Positions 51,570 through 60,114 of a stretch of DNA of 64,000 nt are shown here, piece by piece; positions within the stretch are counted from its first letter, which is position 1, and the number at the start of each line of letters is the position of its first letter. Origin of the DNA: G965222335 sp965222335 (GTDB lineage Bacteria > Pseudomonadota > Gammaproteobacteria > Pseudomonadales > Halieaceae); assembly GCA_965222335.1 (NCBI GenBank), contig OZ244944.1, positions 3,410,001 to 3,474,000 of the forward strand, given 5' to 3'. The position numbers and the translations under genes are program-made. The notes below the pieces were generated by a model. That model searched no databases. It was not told the DNA's origin and saw only the letters and a program-made list of their open reading frames with translations.

Positions 51570-52325
51570 ATGAAGCGGGGAAGCCTGCAGTTCGACTACA
51601 GCGGGTGCCAGGTGCTGGTCACCGGGGGCACCCAGGGCATTGGCCACGGCATTGCCCGGGCCTACCGGGACGCCGGCGCCGAGGTGATGATTACCGGCAC
51701 GCGGGCGGGCCCGGGGGACTACGAAAGTGACCTGGAGGGGCTGGCTTACCGCCAGCTGGACGTCAGCGATACCGGCGCGATTGATGCCCTGGCAGCGTCC
51801 CTGGCTGCCCTGGATGTGCTGGTGAACAACGCCGGCGCCGCTTTTCCGGGGGGCATGGACGAGTGGACCCAGGCGGGTTTTGAGGCCTCCCTGCAAGTCA
51901 ATCTCGTGTCCGCCTTTGCCCTGGCGCGCGCCTGCCGCCCCTTGCTCCGCGACAGTGCGCAGCCGGGCGGTGCCAGTATTGTCGGCATCGCCTCCCTGAC
52001 CAGTTTCTTCGGCACCCCGATCGTCCCCGGTTACGGTGCGGCCAAGGCGGGCCTGGTGCAGCTTACCCAGTCCCTGGGCATGAGCTGGGCCGAAGACGCG
52101 ATTCGCGTGAACGCGGTCGCGGCGGGGCTGATCGAGACGCGCCTGACGCAGCCGGTGACGGAAAACCCCGCCATGGGTGACCCCATGCTGGCGCGCATGC
52201 CGATCAAGCGCTGGGGGCAGCCCGCCGACGTGGCGGGCGCGGTGCTCTACCTGACCAGCGAGGCCGCCAGCTTTGTCACCGGGGAGACGCTTGTCGTCGA
52301 CGGTGGTTTCTGTGCGGTGGGTTGA
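51570..52325 (+). CDS. Short-chain dehydrogenase/reductase (SDR)
   Basis: 251 residues from the ATG at 51570 (GAGGGGG upstream). Motifs: VTGGTQGIGHGIARAY, NNAGAAFPG, Ser in IASLTSFFG and Tyr155-GAA-Lys159. An intact classical SDR, probably NAD(P)-dependent. It begins 16 bases after the OYE stop and is followed 26 bases later by the metallo-beta-lactamase-fold gene. Confidence 0.94.
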   Translation: MKRGSLQFDYSGCQVLVTGGTQGIGHGIARAYRDAGAEVMITGTRAGPGDYESDLEGLAYRQLDVSDTGAIDALAASLAALDVLVNNAGAAFPGGMDEWTQAGFEASLQVNLVSAFALARACRPLLRDSAQPGGASIVGIASLTSFFGTPIVPGYGAAKAGLVQLTQSLGMSWAEDAIRVNAVAAGLIETRLTQPVTENPAMGDPMLARMPIKRWGQPADVAGAVLYLTSEAASFVTGETLVVDGGFCAVG

Positions 52326-52351
52326 ACCGGGGATACAGGAGGACAGGGCCG

Positions 52352-53632
52352 ATGCGCGAACCGCTGTATAAATCCCGCCGGGTGGCGCCGGACGCGGCGC
52401 GTTTCGGCGCCACCCGGATCAACGATTTCATCCTCCAGTGTGAGGCCTTTTCCAACAGCTACCTGCTGCAAACTGCCGAGGGCAATGTCCAGGTCAATGC
52501 CGGCATGGGGCTGGAGGCGCCCGTGATTGCCCGCAGCTTTGCGGAGTACACCCGCGACCCCCTGCGCTACCTGATCCTGACCCAGGGCCACGTGGATCAC
52601 GTGGGCGGGGTGCAGTACTTCCGTGACCAGCACCCCGGGCTGTGTGTGCTCGCCCAGGCGGGCAACCCCGAGCACCAGGCCTACGACGGCCGCCTCGCGG
52701 AATTTCGTGCGGCGCGGTCCGCCTTCGCCTTTGCCCACAAGTTCAGCGAGGTGATGGCCTATTACGCGGCGCAGGGATACCGGGACTATCCGGCCCAGGA
52801 CGCCCCGGTGCCCGATGTGCTGGTGAGGGAAAGCTACAGCCTGGCGCTGGGTGATCTCAAGCTGGAGCTGCTGGCGGTGCCCGGCGCGGAAACCAATGAT
52901 TCGCTGATCGTGTGGTTGCCGCAGCAGCGCATCTGCCTGACCGGCAACCTGTTCGGCTGTCCCTTCGGTCACTTCCCCAACCTGTTCACCATCCGCGGTG
53001 ACCGCTACCGGGATCCCCTGGTAGTCGCCGCGGCGGTACAGCGGGTGCTGGACCTGGAGCCGGAGATGATCCTTTACGGCCACCACGAGCCGGTGACGGG
53101 AGCGGGCGTGATCCGGGAAGAGCTGACGGTCCTGCGGGACGCGATCCTGTACGTGCACGATGCCACGGTGGCGGGCATGAATGCCGGCGCCGATGTGTAC
53201 AGCCTGATGCGGGATATCCGCCTGCCGCAGGAACTGGAGGTCGGGCAGGGTTATGGCCGGGTGGACTGGGGGGTGCGTGCGATCTGGGAGTACTACGCCG
53301 GCTGGTTCAAGCACCGCAGTACGACCGAACTCTACGGCCTGGACCCGGACAGCATCAACGCCGACCTGCTGGCCCTGGCGGGGATGCCCGCGCTGGTGGA
53401 TCGCGCCGGGCAGCGGCTGCGGGAGGGTCAGCCGGTAGCGGCGCTGGCCCTGCTGGATATCGTGCTGCACCAGAGTGACTACGGACCGGCCCTGGAGCTG
53501 GCGATTGCTGCCCACCGGGAGCTGCTTCGGGAGAGCGACAATTTCTGGCTGGACAGCTGGCTGCGCGCGCAGCTGGCCCAGCTCGGGGAACGCCTGGCGG
53601 GAATTGCTCCCGGCGGGGAGGAGAATTTGTGA
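52352..53632 (+). CDS. Metallo-beta-lactamase-fold hydrolase, alkylsulfatase-like, with altered first metal ligand
   Basis: 426 residues from the ATG at 52352 (AGGAGG upstream). The MBL core shows TQGHVDHVGG; compared with the family pattern HxHxDH the first His is Gln78, while His80, Asp82 and His83 are kept. The later GAETNDSLIVWLP and YGHHEPVTG blocks and the alkyl-sulfatase dimerisation-like region YYAGWFKHRSTTELYG (about 325-340) point to the SdsA/BDS1-type family. It could hydrolyse a sulfate ester or another ester. The loss of one zinc ligand makes activity uncertain. Confidence 0.87.
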   Translation: MREPLYKSRRVAPDAARFGATRINDFILQCEAFSNSYLLQTAEGNVQVNAGMGLEAPVIARSFAEYTRDPLRYLILTQGHVDHVGGVQYFRDQHPGLCVLAQAGNPEHQAYDGRLAEFRAARSAFAFAHKFSEVMAYYAAQGYRDYPAQDAPVPDVLVRESYSLALGDLKLELLAVPGAETNDSLIVWLPQQRICLTGNLFGCPFGHFPNLFTIRGDRYRDPLVVAAAVQRVLDLEPEMILYGHHEPVTGAGVIREELTVLRDAILYVHDATVAGMNAGADVYSLMRDIRLPQELEVGQGYGRVDWGVRAIWEYYAGWFKHRSTTELYGLDPDSINADLLALAGMPALVDRAGQRLREGQPVAALALLDIVLHQSDYGPALELAIAAHRELLRESDNFWLDSWLRAQLAQLGERLAGIAPGGEENL

Positions 53633-54084
53633 TGAACGACAAGATAGCGCCCGGGCTGGACCTGGGTCCCATGGACCAGCTGGGCTTTGTGTTCCGCGAT
53701 ATGGAGGCGGCGATCGCGCGCTACACGCCGGTGTTCGGGCCCTTCGAGCTGCAGGATTATCCCAGCTACGACTACTGGTACCGCGGCAACCTGGAGCCCT
53801 GCCAGCTGGGGATCGCCTACGCTCGCAGCGGGCCCCTGCAGATCGAGTTTATCCAGTGGCAATCCGGCGGTTCACCGCACAAGGAGTTTATCGACGCGGG
53901 CCGTGAGGGCATGCACCACGTGCGTTTCCGGGTGCCCGCCCTGGAGCCCAAGGTCGCCGAGGCGGAGGTGCAGGGTTACCGCGCGATCTGGCACACCCGC
54001 TTCGGCGAGGGCCTCGCGGTCGCCTACCTGGAGCGCGAGGGCGATCCCCTGCTGATCGAGTTATTCGAGAACCTGCACGCCTGA
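53632..54084 (+). CDS. VOC-family (glyoxalase/epimerase-like) protein
   Basis: 150 residues, ATG at 53632 overlapping the preceding stop (TGATG), with GAGGAG upstream. Two beta-alpha-beta-beta-beta modules are seen: MDQLGFVFRDMEAAIARY and MHHVRFRVPALEPKVAEAE...DPLLIELFENLHA. This layout is shared by methylmalonyl-CoA epimerase and lactoylglutathione-lyase relatives; candidate metal ligands are His in MHHVRF and Glu in IELFE. It is the last gene of the OYE-SDR-MBL-VOC operon. Confidence 0.88.
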   Translation: MNDKIAPGLDLGPMDQLGFVFRDMEAAIARYTPVFGPFELQDYPSYDYWYRGNLEPCQLGIAYARSGPLQIEFIQWQSGGSPHKEFIDAGREGMHHVRFRVPALEPKVAEAEVQGYRAIWHTRFGEGLAVAYLEREGDPLLIELFENLHA

Positions 54085-54093
54085 GCCCCGCGC

Positions 54094-55200
54094 TCAGCCC
54101 GTGTCGTCGGCAACCTGCGCCGCCGCCAGTGCCGCCAGGTGCGGTTGCTCCTGCGCGGTGTTGAGGGCGCGTATCGGGTAGGGGATGACGATGCCTTCTT
54201 CGGCGTAGCGCCGGTGCAGCGCCTTGATAAAGGCAGACTTGACCCAGAAACGCTGGAAGTACTCCTGGGCCCGCAGCATCACCGTGAAGTTGATGCTGGA
54301 ACTGTCGAAGGTGTGAAACACGACGAAGGTCTTGTAGGTGCCCACGCCCCACTCGTGGGTGTTGAGCACCTCCCGCGCCACCTCCAGGGTTACCCGTTCC
54401 ACATGCTCCAGGTCGGAGCTGTAGTGCACCCCCACATCCACCGGCACCGAAAGCTCGGGTGCGGGGTAGAAGTAGTTGATGATCTTGGACTCCGACACCA
54501 CGCTGTTGGGGATAATCACCATGTTGTTGGGCAGCATGCGAATCCAGGTGGAGCGCCAGCCGATGCGATCGACAAAACCCTGCTCCCCGGAATCCAGTTC
54601 GATAAAATCGCCCACCCGGATCGGCTTGTCGATCACCATCTGCACCCCGGAGAAGAAGTTTTCCAGGGTTGGCTGCAGGGCCAGGGCGACCGCCAGGGAG
54701 GTGATACCCAGGGACGCGACGATCGGTGTGATGGGAATGCCCAGGGTGCCCATGATCATCAGCAGGCCGATACCGATAACAATCGCCCTCACGACGCCAC
54801 TGATGATGCTGCGGCTGCTGCGCAGGGCTTCCGCCCGTTCCGCGTGCAGGCGCAGGGCACCGGAAACCAGGCGATCCACAAACAGCAGGATGGCCAGGAT
54901 CAGCAGGACCCGGGCGATCAGGGATGCGTTGCTGCTCAGGGAGCTGGCCTTGATCCCGAACACGCCCAGCAGGTAGTCCAGCAGCAACAGATTGGCGACC
55001 AGGATCACGATCGTCAGGGGCAGATTCACTGCCCGCAGGATCAGGGTGTCATAGTTGAACTGGGAGCCATTGCTGAGGCGGATCAGGCGCACCAGAATGA
55101 TGCGCTTGATGATCAACATCAGGCACAGGGAGATCAGCACAGCGGCGGCGATGACCAGCCAGCCGGGCAGCGTCACTGTACCCAGGGCAATACCCTCCAT
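54094..55200 (-). CDS. MscS-family mechanosensitive ion channel
   Basis: 368 residues from the ATG at 55200 (GAGGAG 11 bases upstream); an earlier in-frame ATG at 55242 is possible. There are about five membrane helices, the pore helix region GITSLAVALALQPTLENFFSGVQMVIDKPIRVGDFIEL (MscS beta-domain start) and a C-terminal alpha/beta domain. It protects against hypo-osmotic shock. It is convergent with the VOC gene, and the DUF3667 gene lies upstream on the same strand. Confidence 0.94.
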   Translation of the reverse strand: MEGIALGTVTLPGWLVIAAAVLISLCLMLIIKRIILVRLIRLSNGSQFNYDTLILRAVNLPLTIVILVANLLLLDYLLGVFGIKASSLSSNASLIARVLLILAILLFVDRLVSGALRLHAERAEALRSSRSIISGVVRAIVIGIGLLMIMGTLGIPITPIVASLGITSLAVALALQPTLENFFSGVQMVIDKPIRVGDFIELDSGEQGFVDRIGWRSTWIRMLPNNMVIIPNSVVSESKIINYFYPAPELSVPVDVGVHYSSDLEHVERVTLEVAREVLNTHEWGVGTYKTFVVFHTFDSSSINFTVMLRAQEYFQRFWVKSAFIKALHRRYAEEGIVIPYPIRALNTAQEQPHLAALAAAQVADDTG

Positions 55201-55271
55201 TTCCCGACGCACTCCTCGTCTGATGAACAGGGAGTAATGCAAGTATCATTCCGGCTCCGGGGCGGGTGGCG

Positions 55272-56231
55272 TCAGAGCAACAGGACCACGACCAGCGACA
55301 GGGCCACAAAGCCCACGATTAAAAGCAGGAAATAGGCAGCGTAAATCAGCAGGGACTTGCCGATGGCGCCGATCACGGAGGATTCGTAGGCGCGCCGCAG
55401 GCCCAGGGGCAGGTAGGCCACGAGGGCGAGGCCGAACAGGCCATCCACTTCCAGAGCAAAGCGTTCGATGGCGCTCATGAGCAGGGACAGCAGAAACACA
55501 AAGCTGTGATAGTGCAGGGCGAACACAAGGTGCTGCAGGTAATGGAAGGGCGAAGCGGCGTAGCAAAGGAGCAGTAGCAGGGCGAACAGCGGCAGCATCA
55601 GAAACATGATCTGGGGCAGGTAATCCCAGACGCGCTCGATGAAAATAGCGGGATCCTCGGCAACGCGCTCACTGTTCGCCTCGAGCCGGCCCGCCACGTT
55701 GGCCAGCCACGGGGGGGTATCCGGGTCATTGGGGTCGATGCCAAGGTCGATCTTGCGGTCCACCTTCCCGGCCTCGGCCTCAACCTCTCCCGCGGCCGCC
55801 TCAAGGGGGGCTCCAGCTTCCCCGCTTTCCTCGTCTGTGGCGGCGTCTCCCACCCCGGTCAGTACCAGTACATCAGGGTCTACCCCGGTGTCTTCGATGT
55901 CCTGGGGGTCGAAGCTGACCTGAATGCCGCCCCCGGCGCTGATCGAGAGCGTCAGGAAGAGCAGAAAACTGATAATCAGGTACAGCCTGAAAGGTGGGAC
56001 GTAGCGCGCGCGATGACCGGCGATAAATTCCGCGGTCAGGTGACCCGGGCGGAACAGCAGGGGCAGCAGCGTGCGCCAGAAGCGGGAGTCCCAGCTGAAA
56101 ACATCCCCGACAGCCTCACCCACGGCCGCGCTGAACAGCCGGTCGCGGCGACCCTCGCGCTGGCCGCACTGGTGGCAGTACTCGCCCCGCAGGGGGGTCT
56201 TGCAGTTGCGGCACAGGCGTTCGGCACTCAT
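55272..56231 (-). CDS. DUF3667-type membrane protein with N-terminal zinc ribbon
   Basis: 319 residues. The N-terminus CRNCKTPLRGEYCHQCGQ is a two-CxxC zinc ribbon, followed by TLLPLLFRPGHLTAEFIAGHRARYVPPFRLYLIISFLLF, the conserved DUF3667 block. Four more hydrophobic helices fill the C-terminal half. An acidic, low-complexity loop (about 125-185, rich in Glu and Asp) separates the first helix from the rest. The function of the family is unknown. Confidence 0.86.
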   Translation of the reverse strand: MSAERLCRNCKTPLRGEYCHQCGQREGRRDRLFSAAVGEAVGDVFSWDSRFWRTLLPLLFRPGHLTAEFIAGHRARYVPPFRLYLIISFLLFLTLSISAGGGIQVSFDPQDIEDTGVDPDVLVLTGVGDAATDEESGEAGAPLEAAAGEVEAEAGKVDRKIDLGIDPNDPDTPPWLANVAGRLEANSERVAEDPAIFIERVWDYLPQIMFLMLPLFALLLLLCYAASPFHYLQHLVFALHYHSFVFLLSLLMSAIERFALEVDGLFGLALVAYLPLGLRRAYESSVIGAIGKSLLIYAAYFLLLIVGFVALSLVVVLLL

Positions 56232-56926
56232 GGGCGGGGCGGGGCATCTCCTGGGCGATGGTGGGTCGGGTCAGCGCACGCCTGCAGGCGCACCGCGACC
56301 ACGGCATGGTATGCCAGATTGCGCCGGCCCACCACCTGCGCGCGGCGGGGGTGACGCGGCGCGGATTTTTTTCGCACCCGCGGGAATAAAGTAGTGACTT
56401 GAGCCGTTAACGTGATGAAAGCGGAGTGAAACTGCTTGGAGAGCAGGAGTGTCGCGCTGATTTTTGGGTACGCATGGCTCGCCAAAGAGCGATGGCCAGC
56501 GGGGCCGACACACCCTGCCTCTATTTTCTAACCGAACGCCCGTTGCGACCACATCCGTGGTGGCGACGTTTGTCAGTGAGCTGTAAGGGCGTACTGGCAT
56601 CGGAACTCAGGACCGGGGACCGCTAGCCCTCCGGGACTGGACTCCAGAGCCTGCCGTCTACATGGGGCGGCAGGCTCTGCCACTCTCTTCCCTCGTCTAC
56701 CCCATATTCCTTGCTTGCCGGACCGTGTCAGGTCTCATCCATTCCTGTGTGCCTTCGCTTCGAGTCGGCGGACGTTTGCCTGCTTTTCCGCGCCAGCTGC
56801 GCAGAGGCCGTGGTTTACCGCTTCAGGCCGGAAGTGTGCTGTAGTGTGTCAGGGGGGTGGAGGGAACAGATTGCGAGGCTGAGAGGGCGGGCAGAGCGCC
56901 CACACCCTCCGGCTGGATCGCGGTGC
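56232..56926. other. 695-base gene-free region
   Basis: No confident gene is seen. The region holds one perfect hairpin (see 56646-56678) and a 66-codon open frame from a GTG at 56426 to 56628 on the plus strand, rich in Arg and Trp, with a poor ribosome site and no recognised homologue. Base composition is like the surrounding genes and no insertion-sequence ends or direct repeats were noticed. Confidence 0.5.
56646..56678. terminator. Perfect 11-bp stem hairpin, possible terminator or RNA element
   Basis: Arms AGAGCCTGCCG and CGGCAGGCTCT enclose an 11-base loop. It is GC-rich and perfect, but no T-run follows on either strand, so rho-independent termination is uncertain. It lies alone in the 695-base gene-free region. 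Confidence 0.5.
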
Positions 56927-57646
56927 TTACTGCCAGTCGCGGGCGATCAGGCGCGCTTCCTGGTCGGCATTGAGGGGGATATCCGCCGCATGGCTGGCGA
57001 TGTAGCCCGATACGGCATCGACATCGTCAGCGCCGGCGGGCTGGTAGCTGTCGCTCCCGGCGGTCAGCTGTGCCTCGGCGACGAGGACTTCGGTGTGCCA
57101 TACGGCATCGCCCGCGCGACAGGCAACGCCGCGCCACTGCTGCGAATTGCTGGCCAGCTGGTATTCCCGACACCATTCGCCCCCGGCGGTCGCAAAGCTG
57201 AGTACGGGGCGCAGGCGCGCACCGTCACCGAGTGCGACCCACTGCTCGGCACTGGAGGGGCTGGTTTCCAGGGCCTCGGCCACCTGCTGTGCACGCAGGT
57301 CGGCGTCGTCTGCCTGGCGCCACTGGGGGGCGAGCAGCAGGCCCGCGGCGGCGACCACAGAGGCGGCGATCGCCAGACCGGCGGCGCGCCGCACCACGGG
57401 TGTCGGGCGCAGAGGGATGACCTGGGCACTGCGGCGCTCCAGGAGGGCCCGGGTTGCGGCCGGGGCCTCACCGCTGCCGGGCCCTTGCGCCGCGGCCTGA
57501 ATCAGTTCATCGACCGCTTGCAGGCTGCGCAGGCGCGCTGCCAGGGCGGGCTCCGCGGCCAGGCGCGACTCCAGGTCGGCGCGCTCCCCGGCGGGCATTT
57601 CACCGTCGAGATAGCGGGATAAAATTTCGTCTTCGTGCTGTGTCAT
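56927..57646 (-). CDS. Membrane anti-sigma factor
   Basis: 239 residues. The N-terminus MTQHEDEILSRYLDGEMPAGERADLESRLAAEPALAARL is the helical anti-sigma domain of RseA/FecR-type regulators; the zinc HxxxCxxC motif is absent. One transmembrane helix (about 87-106) follows, then a periplasmic domain with two cysteines. It begins 12 bases after the ECF sigma gene and should hold that factor inactive until an envelope signal. The periplasmic part could be the target of proteolysis. The GTG at 57658 directly after the sigma stop is an alternative start. Confidence 0.88.
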   Translation of the reverse strand: MTQHEDEILSRYLDGEMPAGERADLESRLAAEPALAARLRSLQAVDELIQAAAQGPGSGEAPAATRALLERRSAQVIPLRPTPVVRRAAGLAIAASVVAAAGLLLAPQWRQADDADLRAQQVAEALETSPSSAEQWVALGDGARLRPVLSFATAGGEWCREYQLASNSQQWRGVACRAGDAVWHTEVLVAEAQLTAGSDSYQPAGADDVDAVSGYIASHAADIPLNADQEARLIARDWQ

Positions 57647-57658
57647 TGCTTTTCCCAC

Positions 57659-58159
57659 TCAATTATCCAGGGATGTCTCGAAGACATCCGCCAGCTGCCG
57701 CCGGGCCCTGGCAATCCTGCTCATAATCGTGCCCACGGGCACTTCCAGGATCTCCGCCGCCTCGGCGTAGCTCTTACCATCCACTGCCACCAGGGTCAGC
57801 GCCAGGCGCTGCTCCGGTGGGAGCTGGTGCAGGGCATGACTGACCGCTGTCACCTCGCGCTCCCGCATGGCCGCATCCTCGGCCGAAGCGACCCCATCGG
57901 GCTCGTCTGCCTGCTCCGGGTAGCGCTGCCGGACATCCCTGGCGCGTACCTCGTCAATCCAGGCATTTTTGCAGACCCGGTAGGCCCATTTGGCTGCATG
58001 GGCGTCGTCGGGCATGCCTTTTTCGAGTAACTTTTCCATGGTGGCCTGCAGTAGATCATCTGCGTCCGCCTGGCTCCCGGTCAGTGAGTAGCAGAACCTG
58101 TGCAGCCCACTCAGCTCCGCGAGTAATGCCTCTCGCTGTAAGTCGCTGAGTGGTGGCAT
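57659..58159 (-). CDS. ECF-family RNA polymerase sigma factor
   Basis: 166 residues. Region 2 reads SQADADDLLQATMEKLLEKG...AKWAYRVCKNAWIDEVRARDVR; region 4 reads LPPEQRLALTLVAVDGKSYAEAAEILEVPVGTIMSRIARARRQL, a clear helix-turn-helix. It lacks sigma-1.1 and 3, as in all ECF factors. AGGAG precedes the ATG. It is co-transcribed with the membrane anti-sigma gene and divergent from the subtilase gene; putative ECF promoter elements face both ways in the 116-base gap. Confidence 0.95.
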   Translation of the reverse strand: MPPLSDLQREALLAELSGLHRFCYSLTGSQADADDLLQATMEKLLEKGMPDDAHAAKWAYRVCKNAWIDEVRARDVRQRYPEQADEPDGVASAEDAAMREREVTAVSHALHQLPPEQRLALTLVAVDGKSYAEAAEILEVPVGTIMSRIARARRQLADVFETSLDN

Positions 58160-58179
58160 AATACTCCTGTTATTGTGAT

Positions 58180-58205
58180 GACGGTTGGGCCCGGGATTCT
58201 ATTCC
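58180..58205 (-). promoter_or_regulatory. Putative ECF-type promoter for the sigma/anti-sigma operon
   Basis: On the minus strand GGAAT (58205-58201) is followed after 17 bases by CGTC (58183-58180), the typical GGAA-N16/17-CGTC form of ECF promoters. The initiation point would fall some 10 bases before the sigma ATG at 58159. The match suggests autoregulation. Confidence 0.55.
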
Positions 58206-58212
58206 ATCTGAC

Positions 58213-58237
58213 GGAATTTATCTCGTCGTGGCCCGTC
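58213..58237 (+). promoter_or_regulatory. Putative ECF-type promoter for the subtilase gene
   Basis: GGAAT (58213-58217) and CGTC (58234-58237) are separated by 16 bases, 38 bases before the protease ATG. Its -35 box is the mirror of the -35 box of the sigma promoter: the two form ATTCC-N7-GGAAT (58201-58217). Confidence 0.6.
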
Positions 58238-58275
58238 AACCTCATGCGCTTATCCAACTTTGGGCGGCTTGAACC

Positions 58276-60114
58276 ATGACCACGATCAGCTTTTCACTGC
58301 AGCGAGGCCCTGACAACGGGCTCCGGGCTGCGACACTTCGGGCACTCTGCCTGTGCCTGCTTGCGCTGGGTGTAAGCGCATGGCTGCTGCAGCCTGCCGC
58401 AGTTCAGGCCCAGGTGCCCTGCTGCATGGTGGATCCCGACGAGCAGGTCGAAGAGGACATCGAGGAGGATATCGAAGAGGAGGTCGTCGAGGAAGTCGAG
58501 GACAGCACCGAGGAGGAGGTCGAGGAGACCGTCGCCGACTCGGTGGAGGAGACGATCGAGGACAACTTCGAACAGGAGATTGAAGACACCATCGAAGACG
58601 ACGTCCAGGATGCGGTTGAGAAAGACGTCGAAGCGGTGGTGGAGAACTCGGTAGAGGACAAAGTCGAGGCGGGCATTGAGCAGGATGTCGAGGAGTCGGT
58701 CGAAGTCGCCGTTGAAGATTCCGTGGAAGGCTCGGTAGAGGATTCGGTAGAAGAGGCGGTAGAGGACAATATCGAGGTTGCGGTGGAAGATTCCGTGGAA
58801 TCCTCGGTAGAAGACAGCGTCGAAGATTCGGTCGAGGAGAGTGTGCAGGAGAGCGTGGAGTCCTCGGTCGAGGTTGCCGTGGAAGAGTCAGTAGAGGCCG
58901 CGGTCGAAGGCAGTGTGGCCCAGGGCGTGGAAGCCACGGTTGAACGCAATGTCGAGGACCAGGTCGCACAGGCGGTCGAGGATCGCCTGGAAAATGAAAT
59001 CGACGAAATCCTCGACGAGATCGAGAGCAAGCTGGAGGTGGACGAGACGCGCATCCAGACGGCCCAGTGGCTGGTGATGGCCGAGCCCGAGGCTTTTACG
59101 GAACTGGCGCAACGTGGCTACCTGTTCGACAAGGTCACCGAGCTTCCCGGTATGGGCCTGCGCCTGGCGGAGGTTGCCGCGCCCTCAAGCTTTGAGATCT
59201 CGGAAGTGCGCCAGGGCGTGGTGGATGTGGTTGGCTCGGACCGGGCGGATGTGGACCTGAACCACTTTTACACCGCCGGCTCACCGATCCAGCACAAGGT
59301 GCAGGGCATCAACCCCCGGACCGCGGTGCCTTTTCCCGCCGATACCGATGAGATGGATCTGCGCATTGGCATGATTGACAGCCAGGTGGATACCAGCCAC
59401 CCGGCGCTGGCAAGCTCCCGAATCAGCGCCCAGTCCTTTGTTGGCGATGGCGCCTCGGTGCCAAATTTCCATGGTACCGCGATTGCCTCGATGATTGCCG
59501 CCAGTGGCACCGATTACCGCGGCCTCGCGCCCCGGGCGCAACTCTATGCCGCGGGCGTATTTGAGCAGGACGGAGATCGCGGCGAAGTCGCGAGCACGGT
59601 GAGCCTGGTTCGGGCGCTGGACTGGCTGGTGACCGCCGGCGTCGATGTGGTCAACGTGAGCCTGGCGGGCCCGCCCAACCGTCTGCTGGAAACCGCGCTG
59701 AAGCGCGCCGCGGAACGCGGCGTACTGGTGCTCGCGGCGGCGGGTAACGGCGGGCCCGTGGCGCGGCCGATGTTCCCGGCGGCCTACGACACCGTGGTGG
59801 CGGTCACCGCGGTGGACAGCAGCGGGCGTATTTTCCGCCTCGCCAATCGTGGCGATTACCTGGACCTGGCCGCCCCGGGCGTGGGTATGCTGCACGCGCG
59901 GGCCGGGGGTGGTTATGCGACTTCCTCCGGCACCTCCTTCGCGGTGCCGTTTGCGACGACCGCGGTCGCCAGGTTGCGGCAGCTTCAGCCCGGGGCCAAC
60001 GTACTCGACAGCCTGTATCTCGGCGCCGAGGACCTGGGACCGCCGGGACGCGATGAGATCTACGGCTACGGTTTGTTGCGCCCCCTGTTCCCGCTGACTA
60101 CCAGCGGTAGATAA
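58276..60114 (+). CDS. S8 subtilisin-like serine protease with N-terminal acidic tetrad-repeat region
   Basis: 612 residues. A signal peptide ends near AAVQAQ. Residues about 55-256 are an acidic low-complexity region built almost wholly of Val/Ile-Glu-x-x tetrads (VEDSVESSVEDSVEDSVEES and the like). The C-terminal subtilase domain has the triad Asp368 (IGMIDSQVD), His399 (FHGTAIASMIA) and Ser554 (SSGTSFAVP) and the oxyanion Asn491. No recognisable I9 propeptide is seen; the tetrad region takes its place. The gene is divergent from the ECF sigma operon, with a matching ECF-type promoter, so it is probably a target of that factor. Confidence 0.93.
   Translation: MTTISFSLQRGPDNGLRAATLRALCLCLLALGVSAWLLQPAAVQAQVPCCMVDPDEQVEEDIEEDIEEEVVEEVEDSTEEEVEETVADSVEETIEDNFEQEIEDTIEDDVQDAVEKDVEAVVENSVEDKVEAGIEQDVEESVEVAVEDSVEGSVEDSVEEAVEDNIEVAVEDSVESSVEDSVEDSVEESVQESVESSVEVAVEESVEAAVEGSVAQGVEATVERNVEDQVAQAVEDRLENEIDEILDEIESKLEVDETRIQTAQWLVMAEPEAFTELAQRGYLFDKVTELPGMGLRLAEVAAPSSFEISEVRQGVVDVVGSDRADVDLNHFYTAGSPIQHKVQGINPRTAVPFPADTDEMDLRIGMIDSQVDTSHPALASSRISAQSFVGDGASVPNFHGTAIASMIAASGTDYRGLAPRAQLYAAGVFEQDGDRGEVASTVSLVRALDWLVTAGVDVVNVSLAGPPNRLLETALKRAAERGVLVLAAAGNGGPVARPMFPAAYDTVVAVTAVDSSGRIFRLANRGDYLDLAAPGVGMLHARAGGGYATSSGTSFAVPFATTAVARLRQLQPGANVLDSLYLGAEDLGPPGRDEIYGYGLLRPLFPLTTSGR
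58441..59040 (+). repeat. Degenerate 12-bp repeat coding the Val-Glu-x-x tetrad array
   Basis: About 50 consecutive, imperfect 12-base units of the form GTNGAGGANNNN encode V/I-E-x-x. Units differ at synonymous and x positions, so the array is old or diverging rather than a fresh expansion. Hydrophobic residues recur every four positions and Glu follows each. Confidence 0.85.

Noticed and set aside
56426..56628. 66-codon frame (GTG start) in the gene-free region as a small gene
   Set aside because: No ribosome site at proper distance and no recognisable homology; listed only as content of the gap.
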